Assembly: GCA_001897155.1 (NCBI GenBank)
Contig: MKSF01000007.1
Coordinates: 62,001-126,000 of the forward strand
DNA: 64,000 nucleotides
DNA from: Bacteroidetes bacterium 47-18
Lineage (GTDB): Bacteria > Bacteroidota > Bacteroidia > Chitinophagales > Chitinophagaceae
Reading direction: 5' to 3'
Of the stretch, positions 50,945 to 60,355 are shown in pieces (positions within the stretch are counted from its first letter, which is position 1; each line of letters opens with the position of its first letter). The notes under the pieces are model-generated. The model ran no database searches. It was not told the DNA's origin and saw nothing but the letters and a program-made list of their open reading frames with translations. Both the position numbers and the translations under genes were made by a program.

Positions 50945-51320
50945 AGACGTTTAATTTTTGGTATAATAACTTCAAATGCAAAGGAATAGTTCATCAGGAT
51001 GCTTGATCCGTTTTTTTTTGATTTTTTAAGCGGTACATAACTTGGGACAGGATACCTGTAAAATTGTTGCCATCCTTCCCAACATTCAAGGGGAAACAGG
51101 CGTTATTTTTTTCTGCCCTGTTTAAACGGCCGGAACAGATAAACATATTCGAAAGCCCGGGAATCGGGCAGTACAGTTGTTTGTCAGGCTGTTTCCTGTA
51201 TCCGGGCAGCCGGCTGATATTATAATATATAAAATAAAAAACGTTATCTTTAATAAAAAGCCAATTCCTTTATTATCTTTCTGGATATAAAGCTTATTCA
51301 CTATAACAACAATCAGAACC
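50945..51320. other. Intergenic region between divergent genes, no gene seen
   Basis: About 375 bp with no convincing frame; the only open frames are short. A run TTATCTTTCTGG near 51274-51285 is close to a -7 box and could serve the PIN-domain gene. Confidence 0.4.
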
Positions 51321-52400
51321 ATGGTAAACCTGGTTTTAGATACCAATGCCTGGATGTACCTGGCTAAAGGGTTCTATGCAGATACGGAGAAAATTGAGCA
51401 TGAAGGTCACTTTGAGATTGCTGCCCGCATGCTGGACGGCATTGAAAACGGGACATGGAGACTGTTTTCCAATTATATAATCAGGCTGGATTGGGAAAGG
51501 AATAGGCTTATCTCTCAAAAATCAATAGAGCAGTATGAGCAGGAGATAGAAGAGGAAGAGCATCTGCTCAGGAAAAAACGCAACAAAGATTATGCGGAAG
51601 CGGTGCAGCTCTATTATAGGAAAAAGGGTAGCCTCCGGCAGAAAATAAACCGTAATAAAAGCCAGATCGAAATAATAGATGCATTATTGAAAAGGTCTGT
51701 CGATATACCGGTAAAGGATGATCATAAGAAAATAGTAGTGGACTGGATGATCGGGAAAAGGACACCATTTCACAGGAAATCCTATAATGTAGGGGATGCG
51801 CTTACCTTCCTGAGCACTGTTGATTTCTTCTGGTATGATGCAGACAGCCTCTATACGGAAAATACGATTTTTATATCCAATAATACTGCAGACTTTTACC
51901 TGGAAAATGATAGTATGCATTCCGGGCTGCAGGAAATGCTGCAGAACAAGCCGTTTATTTTTGAAAAGAACCTTGCAACAGCGCTGCAGGCGGAAAGCAC
52001 GATAATAGCTGAATATAATGCGTATTTAAGCTATGCCAACCGGGACGTGATCACCTGCTTGAAGCACTGTAAAGGTATGGAATACAATATGGCAACCGTG
52101 GAATTCAACCATAAGGTCATCATAGAAGAGGATAAGGAAGGCTTTATATACAACCCGCATCAGGGAAGACTGGATTTCGGGGAGGGCTTTGATCTGACGG
52201 AAAGGGAATTGATCGAACGCGACGGGAAAAGATTTAAGACCATTGACTTGGGCTCATGCAGCTTTTGCAACGCCGTTCATATCAGGTGCTGCTGCGGGGA
52301 AGAGCACGCCACGGACACCGGTGATATCATTTGCGGATGCGGAAGGCAATATCACTTCTCCGACCTGAACAATAATTTCCGCCAGGGATCGCTTCATTAA
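51321..52400 (+). CDS. PIN-like nuclease-fold protein with C-terminal zinc ribbon
   Basis: 359 residues. The N-terminus begins with a PIN-type first acidic motif LVLDTNAWMYL (Asp7). A charged helical insertion (about 75-150) follows, then DALTFLSTVDFFWYDADSL and TIFISNNTADF (about residues 159-200), the later PIN acidic positions, in the manner of the DUF4935 group. The C-terminus has two cysteine clusters (CSFCNAVHIRCCCGEEH and CGCGRQYHF) like a zinc ribbon. Such proteins are predicted RNases, often in stress or defence contexts. No partner antitoxin gene is adjacent. Confidence 0.7.
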   Translation: MVNLVLDTNAWMYLAKGFYADTEKIEHEGHFEIAARMLDGIENGTWRLFSNYIIRLDWERNRLISQKSIEQYEQEIEEEEHLLRKKRNKDYAEAVQLYYRKKGSLRQKINRNKSQIEIIDALLKRSVDIPVKDDHKKIVVDWMIGKRTPFHRKSYNVGDALTFLSTVDFFWYDADSLYTENTIFISNNTADFYLENDSMHSGLQEMLQNKPFIFEKNLATALQAESTIIAEYNAYLSYANRDVITCLKHCKGMEYNMATVEFNHKVIIEEDKEGFIYNPHQGRLDFGEGFDLTERELIERDGKRFKTIDLGSCSFCNAVHIRCCCGEEHATDTGDIICGCGRQYHFSDLNNNFRQGSLH

Positions 52401-52739
52401 TGCCGGTCAGCCCGGGACTGTATGGCTGGCGCTTAATACCCCATTTGGGGAAGTGCTTATACAGTTTGATATTTTTTTTAATGTATATTATTTTGGTTTT
52501 TAATGTGGGGTTGGTCTGGCAGGAGACTTGTTGCTGTTACTGTATCATTTCCTGTGAACTGCGGTTTCCGGGAATGAAAGCATACGATGCGGATATAGGG
52601 TGAAGATAAATGCCCCGGTTACTTCCGGAAATGGTCAGCAGCTTTATCCCGGTCCGTTCTGCCTCTTTTGACCATCCTGTGCTCAGGTGATTGCTACAGG
52701 TCAGAGAGTGCTTTTTTTATCACTTTAAAATGATGCAGG
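52401..52739. other. Intergenic region, no gene seen
   Basis: About 340 bp between the PIN-domain gene and a small lipoprotein gene. It has one short hairpin near 52439 (CCCCATTTGGGG) and several T runs, but no convincing coding frame and no clear promoter. Confidence 0.4.
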
Positions 52740-52979
52740 ATGAACAACATGTATAAGCCCAACCTGGTACTTCTGTTGCTGATGGCCGTAATAACGGCCC
52801 TGGCTGTCGGCTGTGAGCAGAATACCCATGGTTACAGGGACAGGGATAATTATGAAAGCAACACGCTGGAACCTTCTGATGAGACCGGAGCACCTGTTGC
52901 TCCGGACCATACGGATACTTCTACGAGCTCCGGTAACAATACGGGCGGTTCCGTGGATTCTGCCGGAGGTATGCAATAA
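52740..52979 (+). CDS. Very small lipoprotein
   Basis: 79 residues, mostly signal peptide plus a low-complexity tail. Lipobox ALAVGC puts the lipidated cysteine at residue 25, and the mature part (about 55 residues) is rich in Asp, Thr, Ser and Gly without structure. Many Chitinophagaceae have such short acidic lipoproteins of unknown role. It is followed by a terminator about 115 bp downstream. Confidence 0.65.
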   Translation: MNNMYKPNLVLLLLMAVITALAVGCEQNTHGYRDRDNYESNTLEPSDETGAPVAPDHTDTSTSSGNNTGGSVDSAGGMQ

Positions 52980-53095
52980 ATTACCGCGCTTAATTTTCCT
53001 GTCTGCACCTTATCAGGTCCTGTTGAACGGATTGGTTTGGCGGCGCTTACCGCGTACCGGTCCTGGAGGCAGGATATGACTGAAACCGGCAAAAA

Positions 53096-53130
53096 CAAAA
53101 GAGACTGCCCTTTTGGGACAGCCTCTTTTG
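53096..53130. terminator. Terminator between the small lipoprotein and the convergent T9SS cargo gene
   Basis: A long stem CAAAAGAGACTGCCC / GGGACAGCCTCTTTTG with one mismatch and one bulge, a TTTT loop and flanking A and T runs. It can work in both directions. Confidence 0.8.
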
Positions 53131-53173
53131 TAAGGTGTTAATATTACTGGTGCCTGTATAATACTTTCAGGCT

Positions 53174-55699
53174 TTAGGGTTTAACCAGTTTATCTGTATA
53201 GACTTCACGGGAGGTGCTTACTTCAAGATAATAATTACCTGGAGGTAAGTGAGTCACATCCAGATGTAAAGATGTGCTGCCGTTAGCGCCTTTAAAATGA
53301 TCTGCAACGGATATCGCCCCTTTGCTGTCATATATTACAACGCTTATAGCCTCATCCTGTTCCGTTTGCTGTAATTTGATGCTGATATATTCTGTAAAAG
53401 GGTTCGGGGCTGTTATCATCCGTGCTGCCGCGATGTTATGAGACACGATGATCACTTTACTATAGCTGTTACTTTTATCCAGGTCCGTCATTTGCAGTTT
53501 ATACAGATTTATGCCGCTGTAAGGGTGCTGATCCGTGAAGCTGTAATGATTTGCTGCCGGCTGGCTTTGTGCTTGCACGCTGCCTATGGTGGCCCACTGA
53601 GACCCGTTGGTGCTGCGCAGGATATCAAAGTGGCTTACATTTTTTTCCTCTTCTGTAGTCCATTCAAGCACAGTCTGCTGTTCCCGGGCATACCCGCTGA
53701 AAGCTGTCAGTTGCAGTGGCAGCGGTTCTGCGGTGATGATGGTATAGGAAACGGGAGCGCTGGAAGAGCCGGCAGCATCCGTCATAGTATAGTTAAAGAC
53801 TAATGGGTTGGAGGCATCGCCGCTGTTCAGGGCACCGTAGATGACCATTTTATTGTAATCAAAGTCAGGGATAATGGCTGTAGCGGTATTAGGGATCACC
53901 TGCTGTACGCCACCGTTTGCAGCCCCGAAATCATACCAAAGCCGGGTATTGTTTTTCACAGAAGTTACCGTAAAGGTCGCACCTGTACCGCCGCTTCCGT
54001 TACAGGCTGCTGCTGCGGGGCAGTCTTCCGCGTCAGAGCCGGATAGGGAGCCGTTGCCACCCGGCCCCGATAAGGCTGCAGCATTCATTGGTATATACCG
54101 GAAGCCGGCTACTGCGGGAAAGTCGCCGCCCGGTGAGCCGTATAATGCTGAAAATGCGCTGTTGGGCACCTGGTATTCTTTAGGATCCGCAACTGGTGTC
54201 TGCTGAATGCCGAATTTCACTTCAATCATATCCCTGTCGCGTATTTCTACCGGCACGATGCCGTTTTTAACGGATGAAGGACTGTTGTATCCGGTTCCTG
54301 ATCCGTCCTTTACGCCGGAACCGCTGCCATTATTTATTCCGAAATGCTCACCTGCATACTCCCATCCGGATGGCAGCTTTTTAAGGCTGCTGTTCCATGT
54401 GCCGCCTTCTGTACCGCTGCCGTCCGTAGATAAAATCAGTTCCAGGTTGCCGAAAGTGATTTTGTCTATTTCAAAAGTACCGTCATTCGCGACAGGAACT
54501 TTTGAAATAATGTTATGGGTGGAAGGATTGACCAGGTATACATACAGTTGCTCACCGGAAGGACTATATATGCCATCGCCGTCTACAGCGGCGTTTGTCA
54601 GACCGTTACCATCATGGTGTACGGAACCGCTTATAATCATTTTTTTTACAATGCCCGCTACCATGGAAAGATCTATGCCGCCATTGGTTTCGGTAGTATT
54701 GTTGGGAAACACGGTGGTGTTGGTCCAGTCTACAGCGCTTGCAGACCTGTTGGCAGGGGTGGTAGTGTTCCAGAAATCAACAGGAAAGATAGAGTAGCCG
54801 TATATGACAGAATGATTACTGAGATTGAAATCCATAAAGCTGAAATATACGCCGCCGATACCCTGGTTGCTGACAATATCGGATATTTGCAGCAAATTGT
54901 TGGTATTGACGTTTCTCCTCGTTATAAAATAATCCGCCGTATTGCCTCCGTATATATTGCCGGCAGTATAATAATTTGAGCTGTTTACCCGGAGGAAAGT
55001 GGGAGCGTAGGCCGTGGGAGTGCCGTTGGCGTCCACGGCGGTGACAATACCCACTACGCAGGCATCGTGTGCGTTGGAGGCGCCCCGTTCCAGGATGGCA
55101 AAGCCGGTGGCGGCTGCATTTTCAATATTGTAGCCTGATGCTATGATGGCGTCTACCCTTTCAATGGCATTATTATTAACCTGGTTGACATCGTTTGTAA
55201 ACAGGTTGTCCGTTCCCATACCCAGAAAGCGATGGGCGAAATTGTCTTCCATTTTGGGATAATACGGATAATTGGTTCTCACCTCTGTATTGCCTGAGCT
55301 TAAGGTGCCTTCGTAAAATATAAGGTCTACATTCCGTAAATTGGCGGGAGGGGTGGTTTGCCTCCTGACAAATATCTGGAGGGGGAGTGACTGCCCGATA
55401 TAATAGCTGTAGGTGGAATTTGTTGTCTGGAAGCTTTGGAGTTGCTGTGCTCTCGGTACTGCGGAACCGCTGAGATTGCCGTAATAATAATCCTTATTAT
55501 TGCTCCCGACCGATGATGCAGCACCGGGAGCGGCTCCCGTATTATATGTGTTTCCGACTGAAGGAATGAATGTGGTGTGGTAAGCTGCAGATATCCCGGT
55601 CTGGGCATAGGCTGCTTCACAGTAAGCGCTGCAAAGGCCGATCACTAAGGACGGGCATATAAAAGCACTTACTGCTGTTGACTTTAAGTAGTGTTTCAT
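53174..55699 (-). CDS. Large secreted protein with T9SS C-terminal sorting domain
   Basis: 841 residues with a signal peptide (to about residue 33, AYAQ). The long Ser/Thr/Asn/Gly-rich body resembles a surface adhesin: it includes GSVHHDGNGLTNAAVDGDGIY, a typical SdrD/Cna-B-like start, and a segment LTAFSGYAREQQTVLEWTTEEEKNVSHFDI that often precedes T9SS domains. The final 80 residues or so are the sorting domain (ITAPNPFTEYISIKL, VVIYDSKGAISVADH, HLPPGNYYLEV). Export is through T9SS, and a surface-attached or released role is likely. There is no sign of an enzyme. Confidence 0.88.
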   Translation of the reverse strand: MKHYLKSTAVSAFICPSLVIGLCSAYCEAAYAQTGISAAYHTTFIPSVGNTYNTGAAPGAASSVGSNNKDYYYGNLSGSAVPRAQQLQSFQTTNSTYSYYIGQSLPLQIFVRRQTTPPANLRNVDLIFYEGTLSSGNTEVRTNYPYYPKMEDNFAHRFLGMGTDNLFTNDVNQVNNNAIERVDAIIASGYNIENAAATGFAILERGASNAHDACVVGIVTAVDANGTPTAYAPTFLRVNSSNYYTAGNIYGGNTADYFITRRNVNTNNLLQISDIVSNQGIGGVYFSFMDFNLSNHSVIYGYSIFPVDFWNTTTPANRSASAVDWTNTTVFPNNTTETNGGIDLSMVAGIVKKMIISGSVHHDGNGLTNAAVDGDGIYSPSGEQLYVYLVNPSTHNIISKVPVANDGTFEIDKITFGNLELILSTDGSGTEGGTWNSSLKKLPSGWEYAGEHFGINNGSGSGVKDGSGTGYNSPSSVKNGIVPVEIRDRDMIEVKFGIQQTPVADPKEYQVPNSAFSALYGSPGGDFPAVAGFRYIPMNAAALSGPGGNGSLSGSDAEDCPAAAACNGSGGTGATFTVTSVKNNTRLWYDFGAANGGVQQVIPNTATAIIPDFDYNKMVIYGALNSGDASNPLVFNYTMTDAAGSSSAPVSYTIITAEPLPLQLTAFSGYAREQQTVLEWTTEEEKNVSHFDILRSTNGSQWATIGSVQAQSQPAANHYSFTDQHPYSGINLYKLQMTDLDKSNSYSKVIIVSHNIAAARMITAPNPFTEYISIKLQQTEQDEAISVVIYDSKGAISVADHFKGANGSTSLHLDVTHLPPGNYYLEVSTSREVYTDKLVKP

Positions 55700-56030
55700 A
55701 AGTATAATATATCCATATCAGCTTGGGTAACAGTATCTTTCCGGGACAGGCAGCCATGTTAAGGATTTAACCTGGATGCGCTGTAATATTTTGCAGGACA
55801 ATAATATCAGCTACCCGTTAATCATATTTAATGTATATGATTTCAAATACTGTGCCAGACGATGTTATTTAATACTTATTTGCCCTGTACATTATGCCGG
55901 TTTGCCGGTATGGGAGCCATTCTGGACGGGATGTAATAATAGTATGTTTTTGGAAAGAGCGTTGCGCAGCAAATACGCGCCGCTCTTTAACTGGGGCGTT
56001 GAGCAGACGGGCCGTCTTGCCTGGTCCATA
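55700..56030. other. Intergenic region, no gene seen
   Basis: About 330 bp between the T9SS cargo gene and the thioredoxin-like gene, both on the minus strand. Only short plus-strand frames exist; their sequence shows no family features. It should hold the promoter of the large secreted protein. Confidence 0.35.
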
Positions 56031-56519
56031 CTACTTTAAAAGAGGACGTATAATGCCGTCCAATTCTTTATACGTTACGGATGCTTCTGTAAAATAGCGG
56101 TAAGTTTTTCTTTTATAAAGAATGGTTGTAGCGGGCAGGCTGCCGGACCAGTCATTATTGAGCCGGGGAATGAACTCATCCGGCACGGATTCATTCATCC
56201 ATACCACTTCACTCTTTAATTGCTTCTGCTGTACCCATTTTTCCAGTTGCTCGGGATATTGCTCCTTAAAATCGAAGCTGACCAGCAGGACTTTTACGGG
56301 CTTGTCCTTATACTGCTCCTGTATCTTTTCCAGTGCCGGCAGCTCTTTGACGCATGGGATGCACCAGGTGGCCCAGTAATTGACCACATAGATGGTATCC
56401 GTACCGGCATTTAGCCTTTCGTTCAGCTGTACGGCGCTGACGGCGCTGATAGCCTGGCTGTATGCTGGGGCGGCATACAGCAGCAGGATCGCGATAAGAA
56501 GATGATGGATAACGTTCAT
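56031..56519 (-). CDS. TlpA-like thiol-disulfide oxidoreductase
   Basis: 162 residues with a signal peptide (to about residue 21, AYSQ), so it is periplasmic. Thioredoxin fold with the active site WATWCIPCVKEL (Cys53/Cys56) and the cis-proline in SGSLPATTILYKR. Such proteins reduce or form disulfides in cytochrome c maturation or other periplasmic proteins. It lies 11 bp downstream of gpmI on the same strand and is probably its operon partner. Confidence 0.88.
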   Translation of the reverse strand: MNVIHHLLIAILLLYAAPAYSQAISAVSAVQLNERLNAGTDTIYVVNYWATWCIPCVKELPALEKIQEQYKDKPVKVLLVSFDFKEQYPEQLEKWVQQKQLKSEVVWMNESVPDEFIPRLNNDWSGSLPATTILYKRKTYRYFTEASVTYKELDGIIRPLLK

Positions 56520-56530
56520 AAGAGGAAGAT

Positions 56531-58060
56531 TTAATCGATCAGGATATCCCCGGTCATAGCTGCCGGTATCTCCAGTCCCATTCTTTTAAGGATAGAAGGA
56601 GCGATATCTCCCAGCTTCCCGTTGCGGAGCGGTCCCCTGTAATCATTGGATATGAGTATCAGCGGTACCGGGTTCAGGCTGTGTGCAGTATTGGGGCTGC
56701 CGTCTGCATTGACAAGGAAATCTGAATTGCCATGATCTGCTGTGAGGAAAATGGTGTAATGATGCTCCAGCGCTTCCGGTATGATCCTGGACAGGCAGAG
56801 ATCCACCGTTTCAGCGGCTTTTATGGCGGCTTCCCATACGCCGGTATGACCTACCATATCGGTATTGGCAAAATTAAGGCAGATGAAATCGGCCGATTCC
56901 TGCCTGATCTCCGGGAGGATAGCGGCTGTGATCTCGTTGGCGCTCATTTCCGGCTTCAGGTCGTAGGTAGGTACATCCTGCGGGGAGGGGATCATAATAC
57001 GGCTTTCCCCTTCAAAAGGCACTTCACGCCCTCCGGAAAAAAAGAACGAAACATGGGGATACTTCTCTGTTTCAGCAATGCGTATCTGCCGCAGGCCATG
57101 ATCCGCTATTACTTCTCCCAGCGTTTTACTGAGATTGTCTTTGGTGAAAAGCACGCCGACATTGCTGAAGCTGGCATCGTATTCTGTCATTGTTACATAC
57201 TTCAGGTGCAGGGGCTTCATATTGAACTCGGGTATGGCTGTCTGGGTCAGTACTTCCGTGATCTCCCGGCAGCGGTCGGTACGGAAATTAAAGCAGATCA
57301 CCGCATCGCCCTCATTGATAACGGCCAGCGGGCTGCCTGCCTCATCCGTATGGATGATAGGCTCTATAAATTCATCGGTTATATCTTTTTCATAGGATTC
57401 CGCGATGGACCGGATAATATCGGTGGTACGCTCTCCGCGTCCCAGGGTAAGCGCTTCGTAAGCCTTCTGCACGCGTTCCCAGCGTTTATCGCGGTCCATG
57501 GCGTAATAGCGGCCTATGACAGTGGCTATCACGGCAGGTGTGCCGGAGATGCTGTCCATCAGGTCCCGGAGATAGCCTATGGCGCTTTTGGGATCGGTAT
57601 CCCGTCCGTCTGTAAAGGCGTGAATATATATCTTTTCTACCTGTGCCGCATGGGCATACTGCACCAGGGCTTTTAGGTGGTCCAGTGAGGCATGGACGCC
57701 GCCGTCGCTGGTCAGTCCTATCAGGTGCAGGGCTTTATTCCGCGACCTGGCGTAATCAAAGGTTTCCTGCAATACCGTATTGCTTTGTAGCAGACCTGTC
57801 CTGATAGCAACGTTGATCCGCTGCAATTCCTGGTAGACGATGCGTCCCGCTCCCAGGTTCAGGTGGCCCACTTCGGAATTGCCCATCTGGCCTTCCGGCA
57901 GGCCTACGGCCTCTCCGCAGGTTACCAGGGTACTATGGGGATATCGTGTATAAAGGCTGTCCACGAAAGGGGTGTGCGCATGCGCTATGGCGTCTGCAGA
58001 CGGCACCTGGCCCAATCCCCAGCCGTCCATTATTATAAGGATGGTCTTGTTGATATTCAT
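56531..58060 (-). CDS. gpmI: 2,3-bisphosphoglycerate-independent phosphoglycerate mutase
   Basis: 509 residues. It converts 3-phosphoglycerate to 2-phosphoglycerate in glycolysis and gluconeogenesis. Alkaline-phosphatase-type metal sites: MDGWGLG at the N-terminus, catalytic Ser62 in QMGNSEVGHLNLGAGR, then FTDGRDTDP, NFRTDR and the late NFANTDMVGHTG and LTADHGNSD. Length and motif order are standard. The TlpA-like gene follows after 11 bp. Confidence 0.96.
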   Translation of the reverse strand: MNINKTILIIMDGWGLGQVPSADAIAHAHTPFVDSLYTRYPHSTLVTCGEAVGLPEGQMGNSEVGHLNLGAGRIVYQELQRINVAIRTGLLQSNTVLQETFDYARSRNKALHLIGLTSDGGVHASLDHLKALVQYAHAAQVEKIYIHAFTDGRDTDPKSAIGYLRDLMDSISGTPAVIATVIGRYYAMDRDKRWERVQKAYEALTLGRGERTTDIIRSIAESYEKDITDEFIEPIIHTDEAGSPLAVINEGDAVICFNFRTDRCREITEVLTQTAIPEFNMKPLHLKYVTMTEYDASFSNVGVLFTKDNLSKTLGEVIADHGLRQIRIAETEKYPHVSFFFSGGREVPFEGESRIMIPSPQDVPTYDLKPEMSANEITAAILPEIRQESADFICLNFANTDMVGHTGVWEAAIKAAETVDLCLSRIIPEALEHHYTIFLTADHGNSDFLVNADGSPNTAHSLNPVPLILISNDYRGPLRNGKLGDIAPSILKRMGLEIPAAMTGDILID

Positions 58061-58225
58061 TTGGCAAATTTATAATAATCGGCTGATATTTCAGAGGGCG
58101 TCATGGACGTCACAGCCGTTACAGGCTGCTGCTGTAAATGATATGGCGGCTGCCGGGCTGCTGCTGTACTTATAGCCTAAGGGATGAATGCTCCGGAACT
58201 TAAAAAAATAACCAGGTGAAAATAA

Positions 58226-58255
58226 TTTGTTATTTCCAATTAATTAATATCTTTG
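58226..58255 (+). promoter_or_regulatory. Promoter of the arginine operon
   Basis: TTTG at 58226-58229, an 18-bp spacer and TATCTTTG at 58248-58255 fit the Bacteroidota consensus perfectly. The expected start is near 58260, leaving a leader of about 235 nucleotides before the first gene. Confidence 0.75.
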
Positions 58256-58259
58256 TGCC

Positions 58260-58494
58260 TCCATTTAAAATTCTGAACTGAAATTGGCACAGATATTTAT
58301 TACATCTCATCTTTCTTTTGAAGCGGCGGACTATACCGCTTCGTTGCCAGCTTCCCCGAAGTCTATACGACGATAGGGCTGAAAAGTAGCTGACGCTGCT
58401 TCACATTGCCCCAAACTTACTATCCTTAAAGATGCGCCGGAATTTCCCTGGTGTATCGTCATCTGTTTTTTTAATTTATCGTTGTTTTCATTAC
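58260..58494 (+). other. Long 5' leader of the arginine operon with stem-loops
   Basis: About 235 bases from the predicted transcription start to the GTG of the first gene. It contains a perfect 7-bp hairpin GAAGCGG / CCGCTTC (58320-58342), a hairpin AGTAGC-TGAC-GCTGCT (58386-58401) and a T7 run at 58465-58471. I do not recognise a known riboswitch class. It may be an attenuator responding to arginine, which is inference only. Confidence 0.45.
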
Positions 58495-59112
58495 GTGAAA
58501 AAGAATCGTAAGATCATTTTTCGTACTGCGTCCGTATTGGATGTGCAGTATGCGGAACAGATCTGTACTGAAATGGAAAGCAGTGCCCGTGTCAGAGGTA
58601 CGGGGATTGCCAAGCGCTCTCCTGACTATATCATCCGGAAAATGCTGGAAGGTAATGCTGTAGTAGCTGTTACTCCGGGAGGGGAATGGGTCGGGTTCTG
58701 TTATATTGAGACCTGGAGCCACGGTGCCTTTGTTGCCAACAGCGGCCTCATTGTTAACCCCGCCTTCAGAGGATTGGGTGTAGCTAAACGTATCAAATCG
58801 GGAATATTTAGGCTGAGCCGGAAACGCTATCCCAAGGCCAGGATATTCGGGCTTACCACGGGGCTTGCCGTCATGAAGATCAACAGCGACCTGGGATACG
58901 AGCCGGTCACCTATAGCGAGCTTACCCAGGACGAAGCATTCTGGGCAGGCTGTAAAAGCTGTGTGAACTTTGATATCCTTACCCGCAAGGAACGGAAGAA
59001 CTGCCTGTGCACTGCTATGATGTACGACCCTGAGCAGGAAAAGAAGCTGACGAAAAATGTGGCATCCGCCATCAGGTCCCGGTTTAAAAAATTATTGGTG
59101 ATGCCGCTGTAG
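58495..59112 (+). CDS. GNAT acyltransferase of the arginine operon (probable N-acylglutamate synthase)
   Basis: About 205 residues from the GTG at 58495, where family similarity begins (KKNRKIIFRTASVLDVQYAEQICTEM). An in-frame ATG at 58432 would add 21 residues unlike the family. The GNAT core is visible: AVTPGGEWVGFCYIETW, and the acyl-CoA loop VNPAFRGLGVAKRIKSG. First gene of the operon, 36 bp before argG, it is the likely first enzyme of the pathway, acylating glutamate. Whether the donor is acetyl-CoA or succinyl-CoA is not visible; the carbamoyltransferase in the operon favours succinyl. Confidence 0.8.
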   Translation: MKKNRKIIFRTASVLDVQYAEQICTEMESSARVRGTGIAKRSPDYIIRKMLEGNAVVAVTPGGEWVGFCYIETWSHGAFVANSGLIVNPAFRGLGVAKRIKSGIFRLSRKRYPKARIFGLTTGLAVMKINSDLGYEPVTYSELTQDEAFWAGCKSCVNFDILTRKERKNCLCTAMMYDPEQEKKLTKNVASAIRSRFKKLLVMPL

Positions 59113-59148
59113 CGGCGGGTCATCAGGTGTTAAATATATCCATTTAAA

Positions 59149-60342
59149 ATGAAAAAAAAAGTTGTATTAGGGTTCAGCGGAGGGCTGGATACCTCCTTTT
59201 GTGCCAGGTACCTGGCTGATGAAATGCAATACGAGGTGCACAGCGTTATTGTCAACACCGGCGGATTTGACACCGGGGAGCTGGAAGCAATAGCGGCGCA
59301 TGCATATCGCTTGGGCGTACACACGCATACGGCTATTGATGCAGTACAGGAATATTATGACACCATTATCAGGTACCTGGTATTCGGCAACTGCCTCAAA
59401 AATGATACCTATCCTTTAAGCGTGAGCGCGGAGCGCTTATGCCAGGCATTGCAGATAGCCCGGTATGCCCGGTCGGTAAAGGCGGATGCGGTGGCGCATG
59501 GCAGTACCGGCGCGGGCAATGACCAGGTGCGCTTTGATATGATCTTCCGGCAGTTGCTGCCGGGTGTGGAGATCATTACTCCTGTCAGGGACCTGCAGCT
59601 AAGCCGCGAAGCGGAAATAGCCTATCTCACCGGCGCGGGTGTGATGATGAACTTTGAAAAGGCGGCCTACAGCATCAATAAAGGATTATGGGGCACCAGC
59701 ATCGGCGGAAGGGAAACGCTCCACAGCTACGGTGTGCTGCCCGAAGACGCCTGGCAGACTGCCTGTACCAAAGACGGAACGGAAGAGGTCTGTCTGCATT
59801 TCACGGCCGGTGAGCTGACGGGCATCAACGATACGGTATATGCTCATCCGGTAGCCGCCATACAGGCATTACAGCAGATAGCCGGTCCCTATGGCATAGG
59901 CCGTGATATGCACATCGGTGATACCATTATAGGCATCAAGGGCAGGGTGGCATTTGAAGCTGCTGCCCCGATGGTGATCATCAAAGCGCATCATACCCTG
60001 GAAAAACATGTGCTTACCAAATGGCAGTTGAGCTGGAAGGACACGCTGGCACAATTCTATGCTAACTGGCTGCACGAAGGACAGGTGCTCGATCCTGTAA
60101 TGAGGGATATAGAGCAGCTCTTCCTCTCCTCGCAACAGGTGGTGACCGGCAGCGTTTATGTGCAGTTGTTCCCTTACAGGTTCCGGGTCAACGGGATTGA
60201 AAGCCGGTATGACCTTATGAAAAGCGCTTTCGGCCAGTACGGTGAGATGAATACGGGCTATACAGGACAGGATGTAAGGGGCTTCAGCGCTATTTTCGGT
60301 AATCAGACCAGGATATGGAATGCCATTCAGGAAACTATTTAA
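59149..60342 (+). CDS. argG: Argininosuccinate synthase
   Basis: 397 residues with the ATP P-loop-like VVLGFSGGLDTSFCARYL at the N-terminus, AHGSTGAGNDQVRFDMI at about 121-137 and the IGGRETLHSYGVLPEDAW region. It condenses citrulline and aspartate, using ATP. Length and motif order are normal. It sits between the GNAT gene and argC (13 bp to the argC ATG). Confidence 0.95.
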   Translation: MKKKVVLGFSGGLDTSFCARYLADEMQYEVHSVIVNTGGFDTGELEAIAAHAYRLGVHTHTAIDAVQEYYDTIIRYLVFGNCLKNDTYPLSVSAERLCQALQIARYARSVKADAVAHGSTGAGNDQVRFDMIFRQLLPGVEIITPVRDLQLSREAEIAYLTGAGVMMNFEKAAYSINKGLWGTSIGGRETLHSYGVLPEDAWQTACTKDGTEEVCLHFTAGELTGINDTVYAHPVAAIQALQQIAGPYGIGRDMHIGDTIIGIKGRVAFEAAAPMVIIKAHHTLEKHVLTKWQLSWKDTLAQFYANWLHEGQVLDPVMRDIEQLFLSSQQVVTGSVYVQLFPYRFRVNGIESRYDLMKSAFGQYGEMNTGYTGQDVRGFSAIFGNQTRIWNAIQETI

Positions 60343-60355
60343 AAATACACAGCAT

